NCBI GenBank assembly: GCA_025924315.1
Contig: JAICIO010000034.1
Location: forward strand, 1-56,384
DNA from: Phycisphaerae bacterium
GTDB taxonomy: Bacteria; Planctomycetota; Phycisphaerae; Tepidisphaerales; Tepidisphaeraceae
Direction of reading: 5' to 3'
DNA length: 56,384 bases
The translations under genes were made by a program, and so were the position numbers. The notes under the pieces are model-generated. The model did not search any database and was not told the origin of the DNA. It worked only from the letters and a program-made list of their open reading frames with translations. Shown here piece after piece: positions 41,702-50,755 of the stretch. Every line of letters starts with the position of its first letter. Within the stretch, counting starts at the first letter, position 1.

Positions 41702-44700
41702 CTATTTTCCGGATTTCGTCGGCTTATCCGTATCGTTCCCCTTAAAGACCTTGTCGATCGTGGTGGTGAAGGTGTTCATCATCGACGCGCTCACCTTCGG
41801 CTCCTCCAGCGTCCCCTGCACGTGGATCTGAAGCAGCTCGTGTCGCGCCCCCTGCAGCAGATCGCCGACGATCGGAATCTTCGGCCATGTGGTGCTGTCG
41901 GTGACGAACGTCATCTTCACCTGCTTGGTGCCGAAATCGAGATGGCCGTTGCCCTGCATCATCATTTCCTTCGCGCGCAGCTCGATCGATTCGAAGCTGA
42001 CGCGCTGGCCGTCCACGCTGTATCGGCAGTTGGCTTCGTTGAACGGGCTCGTGATCGGCAGCGAAAGATTCGTGATCTGGAGCAACCCAAGCACCACGGG
42101 AATCTTGTACATGTCCTGACCGGTTACGCTGACGTCGCCTCGTCCGCGGCGGCTGTTCGGATCGCTCCAGTTCCCTTCCAGCGAAACACTGGCGGAGACC
42201 TGACCTTTCATATCCCCCGCGGTTTCGCCCGCGAGCTGTTTGACGTCCGCGTTGCGCAGGTTCATCTCCAGGGCATATCGCGCTATGCCGACATCGGGCG
42301 AGATCCATCCAACACGACCGGCGAGCTCACCGTCCGCGATGCGCGCTTCCATGTTGTCAAGTTGCATCACGTCGTTGCCCGGGTTCTTCATGAGATCCGC
42401 GCGGAAGTTGGTCACCGGCCGCTGGGCAAGTGTGAGCGACGGCACATCGATATGCCCGCCGAGCCGATCGATCTTGCCGCGCTTCGACGAACCTTCCAAG
42501 GCAACACTGCCGGTGACTTTCTCAAGCGGCACGCCCACGTCGATTGACGCGCCGCTCGTCGTGAGGTTGCACGCGAAGTCGACATCGACGTCGCCGCTTG
42601 GGGAGGTGGTTGACTTGGCTGTCTTGGTCGTGGGATTCGGCGCCGATGGCGTGACGATCAGCTTCGAAAATTGAAATCCAATCTTCCCCGTCAACTTCGA
42701 CGATTGGATGAGCGAGCCGAGCGTGTCCGGCAGCGCCTTGCGCAGATCGTCATCTACCGCGACCTGATCGCCCTTGAGCAGAAAATCCCATTTCCCCTGG
42801 TCGCCGAAAAGTCCCGTGGCGGTGATGTTGAAATTCGCATCCCCGTGCTTCGCCTGCAGGTTCGTGAAGCTCACGCGATCGGGAAGGATCGTCACTTCGC
42901 CCTGCACATTATCGAGTCGATACGGAACCGACGTTGGGGTGACCGAAAGCGCCCGCGGAACGATGACGAGCTTCATCGCGAGCGGCTGCGTCGCGGGTTG
43001 CGTTGTGGCGCTCGCGAGGGTCGTGGATTGCGTCGTTGTCGCGGACATTTTCTGTTCGACGCCGCCGCTGTAGGCGAGCTGCGCATCGACTGTGCCTTGG
43101 GGTCGCACCGCGTCCCACCCGCGCTTGCCGACATCCGGAAGCAGGTCATAGAGCGGCTTGTCGAGCGAAAGATTTCGCGCGTCGGCCGTGAGCGCAATCT
43201 GCGGAATATCGTTCGGCCAAGCGACCTCGCCTTGCAAGGCAATCGTTCCCGCGCCGCGCTTCGCTGAAAGCGAATTGATCACCACGCGCTGCGGCGTGAG
43301 TCGCATTTTGCCGTTCACGTCCGTTGCGGTCGGCGTGTTGTTCACAGGCAAAAGCGAGCCGTTGTGCAGGTTGATGTCGAACGCGAAATCGATGTTCGAT
43401 CCTGCGGTTTTTCGCGGTGTGGACGTGACCGTTCCGTCCAGATCGAAATGTCCCGCCGCACCGATCGACTCGAGCCACTTACGGTGCCCCGCCGGCATGG
43501 CCTTCAATAGATCCGCATCAATCGGCACATTCTTCGCGACGATCGTGAGATTCGGCCGAAGCGACGGCGGCGCCTCGTCCTCATGCGCCATTGACTCCGG
43601 TCGCGGCGGACGCAAATTCTTCAGCGGATCACCCCAATCGACGCGGCCGTTCATCGTCAGGTCCGCATCGCCGCGCTTCATCCTGGCGTTGATGATCTCG
43701 ATGTGATCCTCACGGACCTTCAACTCGCCGTGCACGCCCTTCATCGGATACGGAAACGCGAGGAGCGCGCCTTCGGCATCCTTGAGCTTGATGTCGGTGT
43801 TCACCGTCCAGTGCTGATCCGGTCCAACCGGCCGAATCACATCGCACACAAAACTTCCGCGGAACTTCGGGTATTCGCCTTTGCCTTCCGGATCGAAAAT
43901 CTTCAGCGCCTGCTGCGTCTGCTTCGGAAACGCCGCGAACATCGCCGGCTCGGACGTGACCTTGTCGCTTTGGATTTGAATATTCACGCCCGGATCCGGA
44001 CCGAGCGGCGCGATCACTCCGTTGAGCGACACGATCGATTTCTGATTCGGCCCGCCCGCCACGCCGTATCCGCGCAGATCTACGAGCTCGAGCTTATCGA
44101 CGCCGCTTTCGTCCGTACGGCCGAAGGTGATCTTTCCGGTGGCGTGATGAATCGGATACGCGAAGCGATCGAAGACGAAGTTGCCGTCGATGATGTCGAC
44201 TTCGCCGGCCACTTCCGGCCGGGCGTCGCCCGTGTCGCGATGCACGCGCATCGAAAACGCGCACGTGCCTTGCGGGCGCAGGTGATCGTATAACTCGCGC
44301 ACCGGTGCCGGCATCGAGTTGATGTAGCGCGGCGCTGGCGGGATGAAAATGTTCTCCGCCGACGACGACGCCAGCGTCACATCCATCGCCGGCGAACGGC
44401 TGTAGCCCTTCATGTACCCATCGATCTTGAACGTGTTGTTCTCGACGCTCGCGTAGACCGACTTCAGCGTGATCCCGTCCTGCGTAAAGACGAACGTCCC
44501 ATTCACCTTCTGCAGCGCGATTTCGGAAGGCTCGATCAGTTCCGCAAGATGATCGACATACTCGCGCGCGTTCAGCCCAGCCATGCGCATCGCATCAAAG
44601 CCGTCGGAGATCATCGCGCGGCGATCGAGCTCTTCGCGGCTGGTCCACTCTTCGGGATGCGCGCTGAGCGTCACGCCATTGAGCACGATCTCCACTTTGA

Positions 44701-45574
44701 ACAATTTGGTTCCGTCGGGCGCCGAGCTGTACGAAAGCTCCGGCACGTCAACGCGCCCGGCGAGCTTGTGCTCTTTCCACCATGTGCGCACCTGCGCCGG
44801 CAGCATCGCTTCCACGTCGCGGCCGAATTCGAAGCCATGAAGCTGCGCGCGAACCTGCCGCGTCGACGGAATCACCTCGCCGCTCACTTCGGGTCCCAGG
44901 CCTTCATTCAGCCCGCGGCTTTGCAACTTGAAGCTGTAGCGATCGCCGATGCCTGGCGTGAAATGTCCTTCGATGCCGATCGACCCGGTGACCGGCCGCA
45001 GCTTGCCGCCCTGCATCTGCGTGTAGTTCACCATCGCATTGCGAAGCAGAATCTCCGGCAGCTGCACCTGCCCATGCGTCGCCGAAGGCATCGACGTCGC
45101 GCCCGGGTGCGGTGCCAGCCGCTCGTAATTCCAATGCTTCGTGTCGAGATTTTCCGTCAGCCACACATGCGGATCGATCGCGACGATCTGCGTCGCTTCG
45201 AGCCGCCCATTCAGCAGCGATCGCGGATCGTATTTGACGAGAAACGTCTGAGCAGAAAAAATCGCAGCGTCCGGCGAGCGCGATGAATCGACGTACACGT
45301 TCACATCGTCGAGCCGCAGGCCTTCGAAGATGGAAAGCGTCGCGTTGCCGACATACACCTGGCCGCCGAGCAGATTCGACAGATACGACTCCGCCATCGC
45401 GCGCACGCGCCTCGCGTCCGTGATGTACCAGTATCCGCCGATGATCGAGCAGAGCAGGACGAAGAGAATGAGCATGCCCACGCGACGGCGTTGCGAGAGA
45501 CGCGGGCGAAACGGATGCCCCGGCCGCCAGGTGCGGTCAAACAGATGGTCGGGCTGGGTGAGTGTTTTGGGCAT
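41702..45574 (-). CDS. AsmA/TamB-like giant envelope protein
   Basis: About 1290 residues. A single N-terminal membrane helix (VGMLILFVLLCSIIGGYWYIT) is followed by the AsmA-type opening (AESYLSNLLGGQVYVGNATLSIFEGLRLDDVNVYV). A very long beta-rich region follows, with repeated strand patterns (GVAGGPNQKSIVSLNGVIAPLG, MTLNGRVDWGDP-type segments, FDLDGTVTSTP). The C-terminal ~250 residues resemble AsmA C-terminal repeats (LAGRVGWISPDVGIARYALEMNL, GDVSVTGQDMYKIPVVLGLLQ, NEANCRYSVDGQRVSFESIELRA). Family members bridge the periplasm and are implicated in phospholipid transport. The ATG at 45574 begins MPKTLTQPDH; upstream the frame continues into a palindrome. It overlaps no gene but follows the GT39-like gene closely. 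Confidence 0.85.
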   Translation of the reverse strand: MPKTLTQPDHLFDRTWRPGHPFRPRLSQRRRVGMLILFVLLCSIIGGYWYITDARRVRAMAESYLSNLLGGQVYVGNATLSIFEGLRLDDVNVYVDSSRSPDAAIFSAQTFLVKYDPRSLLNGRLEATQIVAIDPHVWLTENLDTKHWNYERLAPHPGATSMPSATHGQVQLPEILLRNAMVNYTQMQGGKLRPVTGSIGIEGHFTPGIGDRYSFKLQSRGLNEGLGPEVSGEVIPSTRQVRAQLHGFEFGRDVEAMLPAQVRTWWKEHKLAGRVDVPELSYSSAPDGTKLFKVEIVLNGVTLSAHPEEWTSREELDRRAMISDGFDAMRMAGLNAREYVDHLAELIEPSEIALQKVNGTFVFTQDGITLKSVYASVENNTFKIDGYMKGYSRSPAMDVTLASSSAENIFIPPAPRYINSMPAPVRELYDHLRPQGTCAFSMRVHRDTGDARPEVAGEVDIIDGNFVFDRFAYPIHHATGKITFGRTDESGVDKLELVDLRGYGVAGGPNQKSIVSLNGVIAPLGPDPGVNIQIQSDKVTSEPAMFAAFPKQTQQALKIFDPEGKGEYPKFRGSFVCDVIRPVGPDQHWTVNTDIKLKDAEGALLAFPYPMKGVHGELKVREDHIEIINARMKRGDADLTMNGRVDWGDPLKNLRPPRPESMAHEDEAPPSLRPNLTIVAKNVPIDADLLKAMPAGHRKWLESIGAAGHFDLDGTVTSTPRKTAGSNIDFAFDINLHNGSLLPVNNTPTATDVNGKMRLTPQRVVINSLSAKRGAGTIALQGEVAWPNDIPQIALTADARNLSLDKPLYDLLPDVGKRGWDAVRPQGTVDAQLAYSGGVEQKMSATTTQSTTLASATTQPATQPLAMKLVIVPRALSVTPTSVPYRLDNVQGEVTILPDRVSFTNLQAKHGDANFNITATGLFGDQGKWDFLLKGDQVAVDDDLRKALPDTLGSLIQSSKLTGKIGFQFSKLIVTPSAPNPTTKTAKSTTSPSGDVDVDFACNLTTSGASIDVGVPLEKVTGSVALEGSSKRGKIDRLGGHIDVPSLTLAQRPVTNFRADLMKNPGNDVMQLDNMEARIADGELAGRVGWISPDVGIARYALEMNLRNADVKQLAGETAGDMKGQVSASVSLEGNWSDPNSRRGRGDVSVTGQDMYKIPVVLGLLQITNLSLPITSPFNEANCRYSVDGQRVSFESIELRAKEMMMQGNGHLDFGTKQVKMTFVTDSTTWPKIPIVGDLLQGARHELLQIHVQGTLEEPKVSASMMNTFTTTIDKVFKGNDTDKPTKSGK

Positions 45575-45617
45575 TCGCAACCAAGCCGGATCCGCGCAGA
45601 TCTCCGAGCCCAATCCC

Positions 45618-45679
45618 TCCCTGCGGCTAAAGCCGCCGGGCCTAAACTTCCGGAGGCCCGGCGGCTTCAGCCGCAGGGA
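45618..45679. repeat. CCCTGCGGCT...AGCCGCAGGG palindrome
   Basis: A long perfect or near-perfect inverted repeat with arms CCCTGCGGCTAAAGCCGCCG and complement, and a short loop AAACTTCC. The stop codon and about a dozen C-terminal residues of the upstream gene are encoded inside it. Confidence 0.9.
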
Positions 45680-46934
45680 AAGTCTCATCGCTCAGCGGCC
45701 CTTCAATCCGCGCGCGAACACGTCCGCCCACGCTCGCGCTCGCCGCTACCACTGCCATCGGCACTTCTACCGGGATCCGATAACGCAAGGATCCAATGGT
45801 CAGAGCATGGGCCGCGGTAAAGTATATCGCCGGTAGCATCAGCATCACTTTTGCCCCCCGCGGAAGCGATCCATACAGCAATCCCAGCACAACCAGCAGA
45901 TCCAGCGGAATGCTGTACAACGCCCCCACCAGCACATACCGCATCTGGCGATATTCACTGCTTAGTGGGATCGGGCTCCAGAAGCGCGCGATCTTGATGG
46001 CCGCCAGCTGCAACACGCGCTTCGGATTCGCCAGCGCCCACGCCTTCGCATCCTGCGACAGATATTGCGACCGCTGCGTTTCCGTCATCGTGCGCAGCTG
46101 TGGCATCGCCTGAATGAACGTTTGATCGCTGGCGCCCGTCGCGTCGGGATTCAGGCCATCATAAATCGTGAATCCGCTGTTGGTCGTCGTGAAGATCCAT
46201 CCGCCGGTGACGATTTTGTTTCGCAAGGCCCACGGCGCGAGAACGAGCAATGTGAGCAAAACCATCGTCGCCCCAACCGGCAACGACCACCGATTGTGAT
46301 ACGCTTCACGTTCGCGGCGGTTCAGGAAGACCTCGCCAATCCCCAGGACGAGCGGCAAACCCAGCGCCGCCGGACGTGCGAAGATCGACAGCACCAGGAT
46401 GATTCGCCCCAACCAGCGGCGCCAGTTGTGCCCACGCCTTTCCGGTCGCCACGCGATGAGCAGCGCCATCCCCCACGCCATCATCGCGGTAAAAAGGGTT
46501 TCACTGAGGATGAGCCCGGCGAAGTAAATCAGAAACGGATTAAACGCGACGATCGCCGCCGCGAAGAGCGAGCGCTTTCCATCCAGCCGTCGCCGCGCGA
46601 TCAGATACACCGCGAGCACGCACGATGCATCCAGTCCCGCCTGCACCAAGCGCACCGCGCGCAGATTCGCACGACACGCCGCGATCAGCAGCGGATACGC
46701 CGGCATGCGAAACGCGTACACCTCCTGATGAAACCTCGCGTCTGAAAAGCTGAGGCGATGGAAGTCGAGGAGGTTCTGTCCGATTTGAAAGTATTCAACT
46801 TGATCCGGCAGCGCGCGCAGCGACTCCGGATCGGTCGGTTGGATCCAACCCCACCCAGCGCGAACCAGAAAGGCCACGACCACCAGCACAATCAGCGGCG
46901 TGCGCCGGGGAGATGTTTCGTTTCGCAACAACAC
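45642..46934 (-). CDS. GT39/ArnT-like membrane glycosyltransferase, repeat-derived C-terminus
   Basis: About 430 residues with some ten hydrophobic segments. The first loop has LPDQVEYFQIGQNLL and a later stretch reads AFRMPAYPLLIAACR, as in PMT/ArnT-type GT-C enzymes; a charged first-loop pair is expected (DQVEY). Such enzymes transfer sugars from polyprenyl phosphates. The last residues, AAEAAGPPEV and stop, come from the palindrome at 45618-45679. The start is uncertain: GTG 46934 or the following TTG fits. Upstream the frame is open but passes through another palindrome (46993-47080), so a TTG at 47087 is not favoured. Confidence 0.78.
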   Translation of the reverse strand: MLLRNETSPRRTPLIVLVVVAFLVRAGWGWIQPTDPESLRALPDQVEYFQIGQNLLDFHRLSFSDARFHQEVYAFRMPAYPLLIAACRANLRAVRLVQAGLDASCVLAVYLIARRRLDGKRSLFAAAIVAFNPFLIYFAGLILSETLFTAMMAWGMALLIAWRPERRGHNWRRWLGRIILVLSIFARPAALGLPLVLGIGEVFLNRREREAYHNRWSLPVGATMVLLTLLVLAPWALRNKIVTGGWIFTTTNSGFTIYDGLNPDATGASDQTFIQAMPQLRTMTETQRSQYLSQDAKAWALANPKRVLQLAAIKIARFWSPIPLSSEYRQMRYVLVGALYSIPLDLLVVLGLLYGSLPRGAKVMLMLPAIYFTAAHALTIGSLRYRIPVEVPMAVVAASASVGGRVRARIEGPLSDETFPAAEAAGPPEV

Positions 46935-46992
46935 TCGCGAAACGTTACCACGCCCGGATGTGAAGCGACACTCATGCTCGAGAGCCGAATTG

Positions 46993-47080
46993 CCCTCAAG
47001 GCCGTCCCAGAGCGAAGCGCCGGGCGGCATCAGGCGCGCAGAAATGCCGCCCGGCGCTTCGCTCTGGACGGCCTTGAAGG
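46993..47080. repeat. Palindrome with ~33-bp arms, upstream of GT39-like gene
   Basis: The arms CAAGGCCGTCCCAGAGCGAA... and complement ...TTCGCTCTGGACGGCCTTG, with the inner part GCGCCGGGCGGCAT, frame a ~13-nt loop. The two arms differ by a single base insertion. It lies between the Rieske gene and the GT39-like gene. No second copy is in the window. Confidence 0.88.
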
Positions 47081-47098
47081 CTTTCAAAGCTGTTACAG

Positions 47099-47557
47099 CT
47101 AGGCGATATGCACCACCGCTGCGGTGTCGTTCCAGTGCTCTTTGTCGAACCTCTTCGATGGATCGACGATCACATGCTTCTGATCATTGATCGAAATCGC
47201 CAAATGCATCAGCGATTGCTTCGCCGGTCCCTTCTTCACCTCCCCAAGCGACGAGAACGACGACCCGTGACACGGGCACTTCAGCCCACCGCCGGTCACG
47301 GCCTCTGGCTTGATCCCGCAGGACTTGTGCGTGCAGATCGACGAGATGGCATAAAGCTTTCCATTGTCGCGAACGATCAGCACTTTTTTTGTCTTCGCGA
47401 ACTTGTCGAAAACGCCGTCCTTGTCGAAGTCTTTCACCTCGCCGAGATCGATGGGCTTTGCATCGGTGACAGGATCCGCGTGTGATTCGCACGCGGCGCA
47501 TCCCAGCACGAGCGCGCTTGAGGCGATGACAAATGTTCTTCGGCTGAGTTCGCTCAT
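47099..47557 (-). CDS. Tat-targeted Rieske [2Fe-2S] protein (second of pair)
   Basis: 152 residues. The N-terminus is a twin-arginine signal SRRTFVIASSALVLGC, with VLGC possibly a lipobox. The Rieske centre is C75-T-H77 and C94-P-C-H97 (CTHKSC...CPCHGSSF). The extra cysteines C80 and C96 are the disulfide pair of bc1/b6f-type Rieske proteins, so a high-potential cluster is likely. No cytochrome b gene is adjacent. Its ATG overlaps the stop of the upstream Rieske gene (ATGA), showing translational coupling. Electron partners unknown. Confidence 0.88.
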   Translation of the reverse strand: MSELSRRTFVIASSALVLGCAACESHADPVTDAKPIDLGEVKDFDKDGVFDKFAKTKKVLIVRDNGKLYAISSICTHKSCGIKPEAVTGGGLKCPCHGSSFSSLGEVKKGPAKQSLMHLAISINDQKHVIVDPSKRFDKEHWNDTAAVVHIA

Positions 47558-48036
47558 GATGTCGCTCCCGTGGTCGGTTGGGCGCGAACAGAGACGTAAC
47601 TGCCGGAATCGGAGAGATCGTTGTACGACTGCGATTTGTCGACGATGAGCCGGCCGTTGTCGTTCGCAATGCCGAAGTGAATGAGCGGTCGCTTCGCGGG
47701 CCCGCGCGTCACGTTTCCGTCATAATCAAATCGGCTGCCGTGACATGGGCAGCGCAGGTTCGTCCCCGAATTCCGCACAATGCAATTGCGATGCGTGCAC
47801 GCGGCGCTGATCGCGAAGATGCGATCCCCGCGGCGGATGACGATCACTTCCGACTTCTTCGCAAACCGATCCGTCGCGCCATCGTGCGGATAATCTGCGA
47901 GCGTGCCGACATCTAAATTCGGTCCCTCGCCGCCTTTCGCTTGCGGTCCGACAGTGTTCGCATCGCCCGCGCAACCACACATCGCACACGCCAGCGCCCC
48001 CGCCGCCGCAACAAACGTTCTTCGATCAATTTCCAT
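47554..48036 (-). CDS. Tat-targeted Rieske [2Fe-2S] protein (first of pair)
   Basis: 160 residues with a twin-arginine start (IDRRTFVAAAGALACAM). The cluster ligands are C80, H82, C96 and H99 (CTHRNC...CPCHGSRFD), with the extra disulfide cysteines C85 and C98. The C-terminal half has GPAKRPLIHFGI, which matches the downstream paralogue's GPAKQSLMHLAI. The two proteins are clear paralogues with different tails. An alternative start lies 12 nt upstream (MRTTMEIDRR). Transcribed with the outer-membrane barrel gene upstream (23-nt gap). Confidence 0.87.
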   Translation of the reverse strand: MEIDRRTFVAAAGALACAMCGCAGDANTVGPQAKGGEGPNLDVGTLADYPHDGATDRFAKKSEVIVIRRGDRIFAISAACTHRNCIVRNSGTNLRCPCHGSRFDYDGNVTRGPAKRPLIHFGIANDNGRLIVDKSQSYNDLSDSGSYVSVRAQPTTGATS

Positions 48037-48059
48037 GGTCGTCCTCATTCCAGCGCGAA

Positions 48060-48824
48060 TCAGAAGTAGTAGCCCACGATGATCGTCAGCAGATAATCCG
48101 GTTCGTCGTGGTGGTTGCTGAGCTGCCAATCGAAACCAACCGTGATCCACAGCTGATCGACCGGCGTCCAGTTGATCGCCGGACCGGCATAGATCACGGT
48201 GCCCGTGTAGTCGCTCCAGTTGTCGTAGCTCGACTCGGCCGAGATTTCCGCGCCGGCGCGAATCGAGTTCGAGAAGACGTAATCGATGCCCCCTGCATTG
48301 ATGATCGAACCCGTCGTTTGTGTGCCTTGGTCGTGGCTATGGAACACGCCGTCCACTTCCGTCGTCAACCCGAAGTTGTAAGCCACGATCCAATTCTGGA
48401 AATCTTTTTGAACGACTACGAAGTCCTCATTGATGAGCGAGTTTTCGCCGAATTCAAACGCGGCGATGACTGAGATGCCGACGGGATCGATGTTCGAATT
48501 GGTGAAATACAGCTGCCCCTCGACCCCGCCGGCGTCGAAGTGCAGGCCGTCGGTGTCCTCGCTCTTTTCATAAAAGTACGAGCCCTTCACGCGGAGGGTA
48601 AAGTTCTCGGCCATGCCGTATTCCAGCTCGTGCTCCATCGAGTAGTTCTGGAAATTATGTTCGTCGTGCGTGTGGTAGCTGAGGGTAAAAGTGTTCTCCA
48701 GCTCGAACTGTCCGACCCGCTCCGAGTAGCCATCTTCAACGAGCGCGAACGGCTTGAGCGCCAGTGCAGTGGCCGGAAATAGACAGACCGAGAGCAGGCA
48801 GACGAAGACGTTGCTCCGCCGCAT
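48060..48824 (-). CDS. Outer-membrane beta-barrel protein
   Basis: 254 residues with a signal peptide (VFVCLLSVCLFPATALA) and a mature part of alternating strands rich in aromatic residues (QFELENTFTLSYHTH, FTLRVKGSYFYEK, GQLYFTNSN, WIVAYNFGLTTEV, QLWITVGFDWQLS). It ends in the strand LLTIIVGYYF, with a terminal Phe as recognised by the BAM machinery. It may be a channel or sensor for a small molecule. First gene of the probable operon with the two Rieske proteins. Confidence 0.82.
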   Translation of the reverse strand: MRRSNVFVCLLSVCLFPATALALKPFALVEDGYSERVGQFELENTFTLSYHTHDEHNFQNYSMEHELEYGMAENFTLRVKGSYFYEKSEDTDGLHFDAGGVEGQLYFTNSNIDPVGISVIAAFEFGENSLINEDFVVVQKDFQNWIVAYNFGLTTEVDGVFHSHDQGTQTTGSIINAGGIDYVFSNSIRAGAEISAESSYDNWSDYTGTVIYAGPAINWTPVDQLWITVGFDWQLSNHHDEPDYLLTIIVGYYF

Positions 48825-49007
48825 GAAGCCTCCGAGAGTTGCGGACTGAGATTGGTTTTTCTGCGGACGACGAATCTACGACTTCGCGCCGCGACCGCAA
48901 AAGTCCTGCATGTTTTGCAGCTTCACAAGATGATGGTTGCGTGAGTGAAAAACCGCACGGAGCGCATAATTGCCGTCCCCCGCGTCGCCGATACACTTCA
49001 CGCACCC

Positions 49008-50744
49008 ATGGCCCTGCGCACGACCACGCTTGAAAGTCGGCTCAGTAACCTGACCGACCTCCTCGGCTCGCTGCGCGATGCTTGTTCGGCCACCATTCGG
49101 AAAGACGTCGATCGACTGCTCGTCGACGCCGCGGCAACCCGCTTTCACATGCAGCGGCGAACAGGTGTCCCGCTCCTCCTCGCGATTCTGGGTGGAACGG
49201 GCACGGGCAAAAGCACGCTCGTGAATCGCCTGCTCGACGCGAACGTCACCGCCACTTCGTTCCGTCGCACATACACCGCCGGCGCTGTCGCGATTGCACG
49301 CGATGCATCGAGCGTTCCAAAGCACTGGCTCGGCATAGACGCCCACGCGACCGATCCGCAGCAGCTGCCGGCGCGCGGCGAGCCGGATGCGCTCACCGTC
49401 GTGACGTCGCAGAACGATTTGCTTGAGCGCGCCACGCTCATCGACACGCCCGATCTCGATGGCGATCAGCCGGCGCATCATCTCCAGGCAGATCGTGTGT
49501 TTCGCTGGGCGGAGGCGATTCTGTTTCTGGTCACACCTGAGAAATATCAAATGACCGAGTTGTGGCCGTACTACCGCCTCGCCAAGCGCTACGGCGTGCC
49601 CGCGCTGTTCGCGATGAATAAAGTCGAAGCCTCCGAACCGCCCGATGATTTTGCGAAACAGCTCCGCGAGCGCACGCAGATTCCTGAGGCGACCGTCTTC
49701 GCCATTCCGCGCGACGATGCGGCATTTGAGCCGCAGACGGAGGCAAATCTTTCGAGTCTTCGCGAAGCGCTCAAGCGCCTCGATCGACCCGACCCCTCCA
49801 CACAGCAACGCGGGGTGTGTGCACGCCTCGCCGATTGGCTCGATCGCGCCCGCGATCAAGCGATCGCGCCGATGCGCCGACACCGTCACGCCGCCGATCA
49901 GCTCATTCGCACGCTCCGCGCAATGGAAACCCCGCCGGCGGGGATTGATGTCCATCCGCTCACGCAGCAGCTCCATCGCCGACTGCAACAGCGAAGCGTG
50001 CTGTATCTGATGGGGCCCGGAAAAATGTTCGACCGCGTGCGGCAGGTCCCAGGAATGCTCGCACGCTTACCCCGCACCGCGTGGGACCTGCTCAAGCACG
50101 GTCAGATTCGCGCCGGCGGCGAGCAACTTCCGGCGGAGTGGAAAGAACGCGTGCCCGATTTCCACGCGGCCCTTGTCGACCAGTTCACCGTGGTCCAAAG
50201 CCGCATCGACGACGCGATCCAGTCGAACGACATCACGAAGAACTGGCCGATGGATGTCGCGAAAACGAAAATCAATCCGGATCAGGCAGGAACAATCGCC
50301 GATGAAGAGCTCGCGGAGCTGCGCCAGTGGTTGGAAAAACAATGGAACGCCACGCCGCGCGACACCGCCGTTCTGATGCGACTGCTCAAGCTTCTGCCCG
50401 GCGGCGAAAAGCTGACGAAATGGTCGGAGGCGGCGCCGTATTTACTCGCGATCGTCGTCGCGGCCCATCACGCGTTTTTCGGGCCTGTCGATCTGCTCGT
50501 CATCGGCGGCTTTAGTCTGGCGACGTGGCTGACCGAAAAGATCAGCAACGAAGTCGCCAGCCGCGTGCGTCTGACGAACCAGCGCATCGCGAACCGCTTT
50601 GAACAACTCGCGCACGAGCAGGTCGAGCGGGCGATCGCATTCATCGATCAGCAAGCGCCGAAGACAAAACAGATCGATCAGCTGCAACGGCAGGCGGATG
50701 AATTGTCAGAATCGGTCGCGGAGTGCCAGGCGGAATTGGAATAG
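49008..50744 (+). CDS. Dynamin-like membrane GTPase, first of pair
   Basis: 578 residues. The GTPase domain has P-loop GGTGTGKS (62-69), a G3 region LIDTPDLDG (D149xxG152) and a modified G4, NKVE, where Asp of NKxD is replaced by Glu. A long helical region follows (RDQAIAPMRRHRHAADQLIRTL, NEVASRVRLTNQRIANRFEQLAHEQVE). Near residue 480 are hydrophobic segments (YLLAIVVAAHHAFFG, LLVIGGFSLATWL), and the end is a coiled coil. This fits a membrane-anchored dynamin-like or YihA/Era-type GTPase. The ATG at 49008 is preferred over an upstream GTG. The neighbouring gene encodes a similar GTPase. Confidence 0.8.
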   Translation: MALRTTTLESRLSNLTDLLGSLRDACSATIRKDVDRLLVDAAATRFHMQRRTGVPLLLAILGGTGTGKSTLVNRLLDANVTATSFRRTYTAGAVAIARDASSVPKHWLGIDAHATDPQQLPARGEPDALTVVTSQNDLLERATLIDTPDLDGDQPAHHLQADRVFRWAEAILFLVTPEKYQMTELWPYYRLAKRYGVPALFAMNKVEASEPPDDFAKQLRERTQIPEATVFAIPRDDAAFEPQTEANLSSLREALKRLDRPDPSTQQRGVCARLADWLDRARDQAIAPMRRHRHAADQLIRTLRAMETPPAGIDVHPLTQQLHRRLQQRSVLYLMGPGKMFDRVRQVPGMLARLPRTAWDLLKHGQIRAGGEQLPAEWKERVPDFHAALVDQFTVVQSRIDDAIQSNDITKNWPMDVAKTKINPDQAGTIADEELAELRQWLEKQWNATPRDTAVLMRLLKLLPGGEKLTKWSEAAPYLLAIVVAAHHAFFGPVDLLVIGGFSLATWLTEKISNEVASRVRLTNQRIANRFEQLAHEQVERAIAFIDQQAPKTKQIDQLQRQADELSESVAECQAELE

Positions 50745-50755
50745 GCGTGCAGACT

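Noticed and set aside
46935-47087. TTG start at 47087 for the GT39-like protein
   Set aside because: The added N-terminus would be translated from a palindromic repeat and has no membrane or family character.
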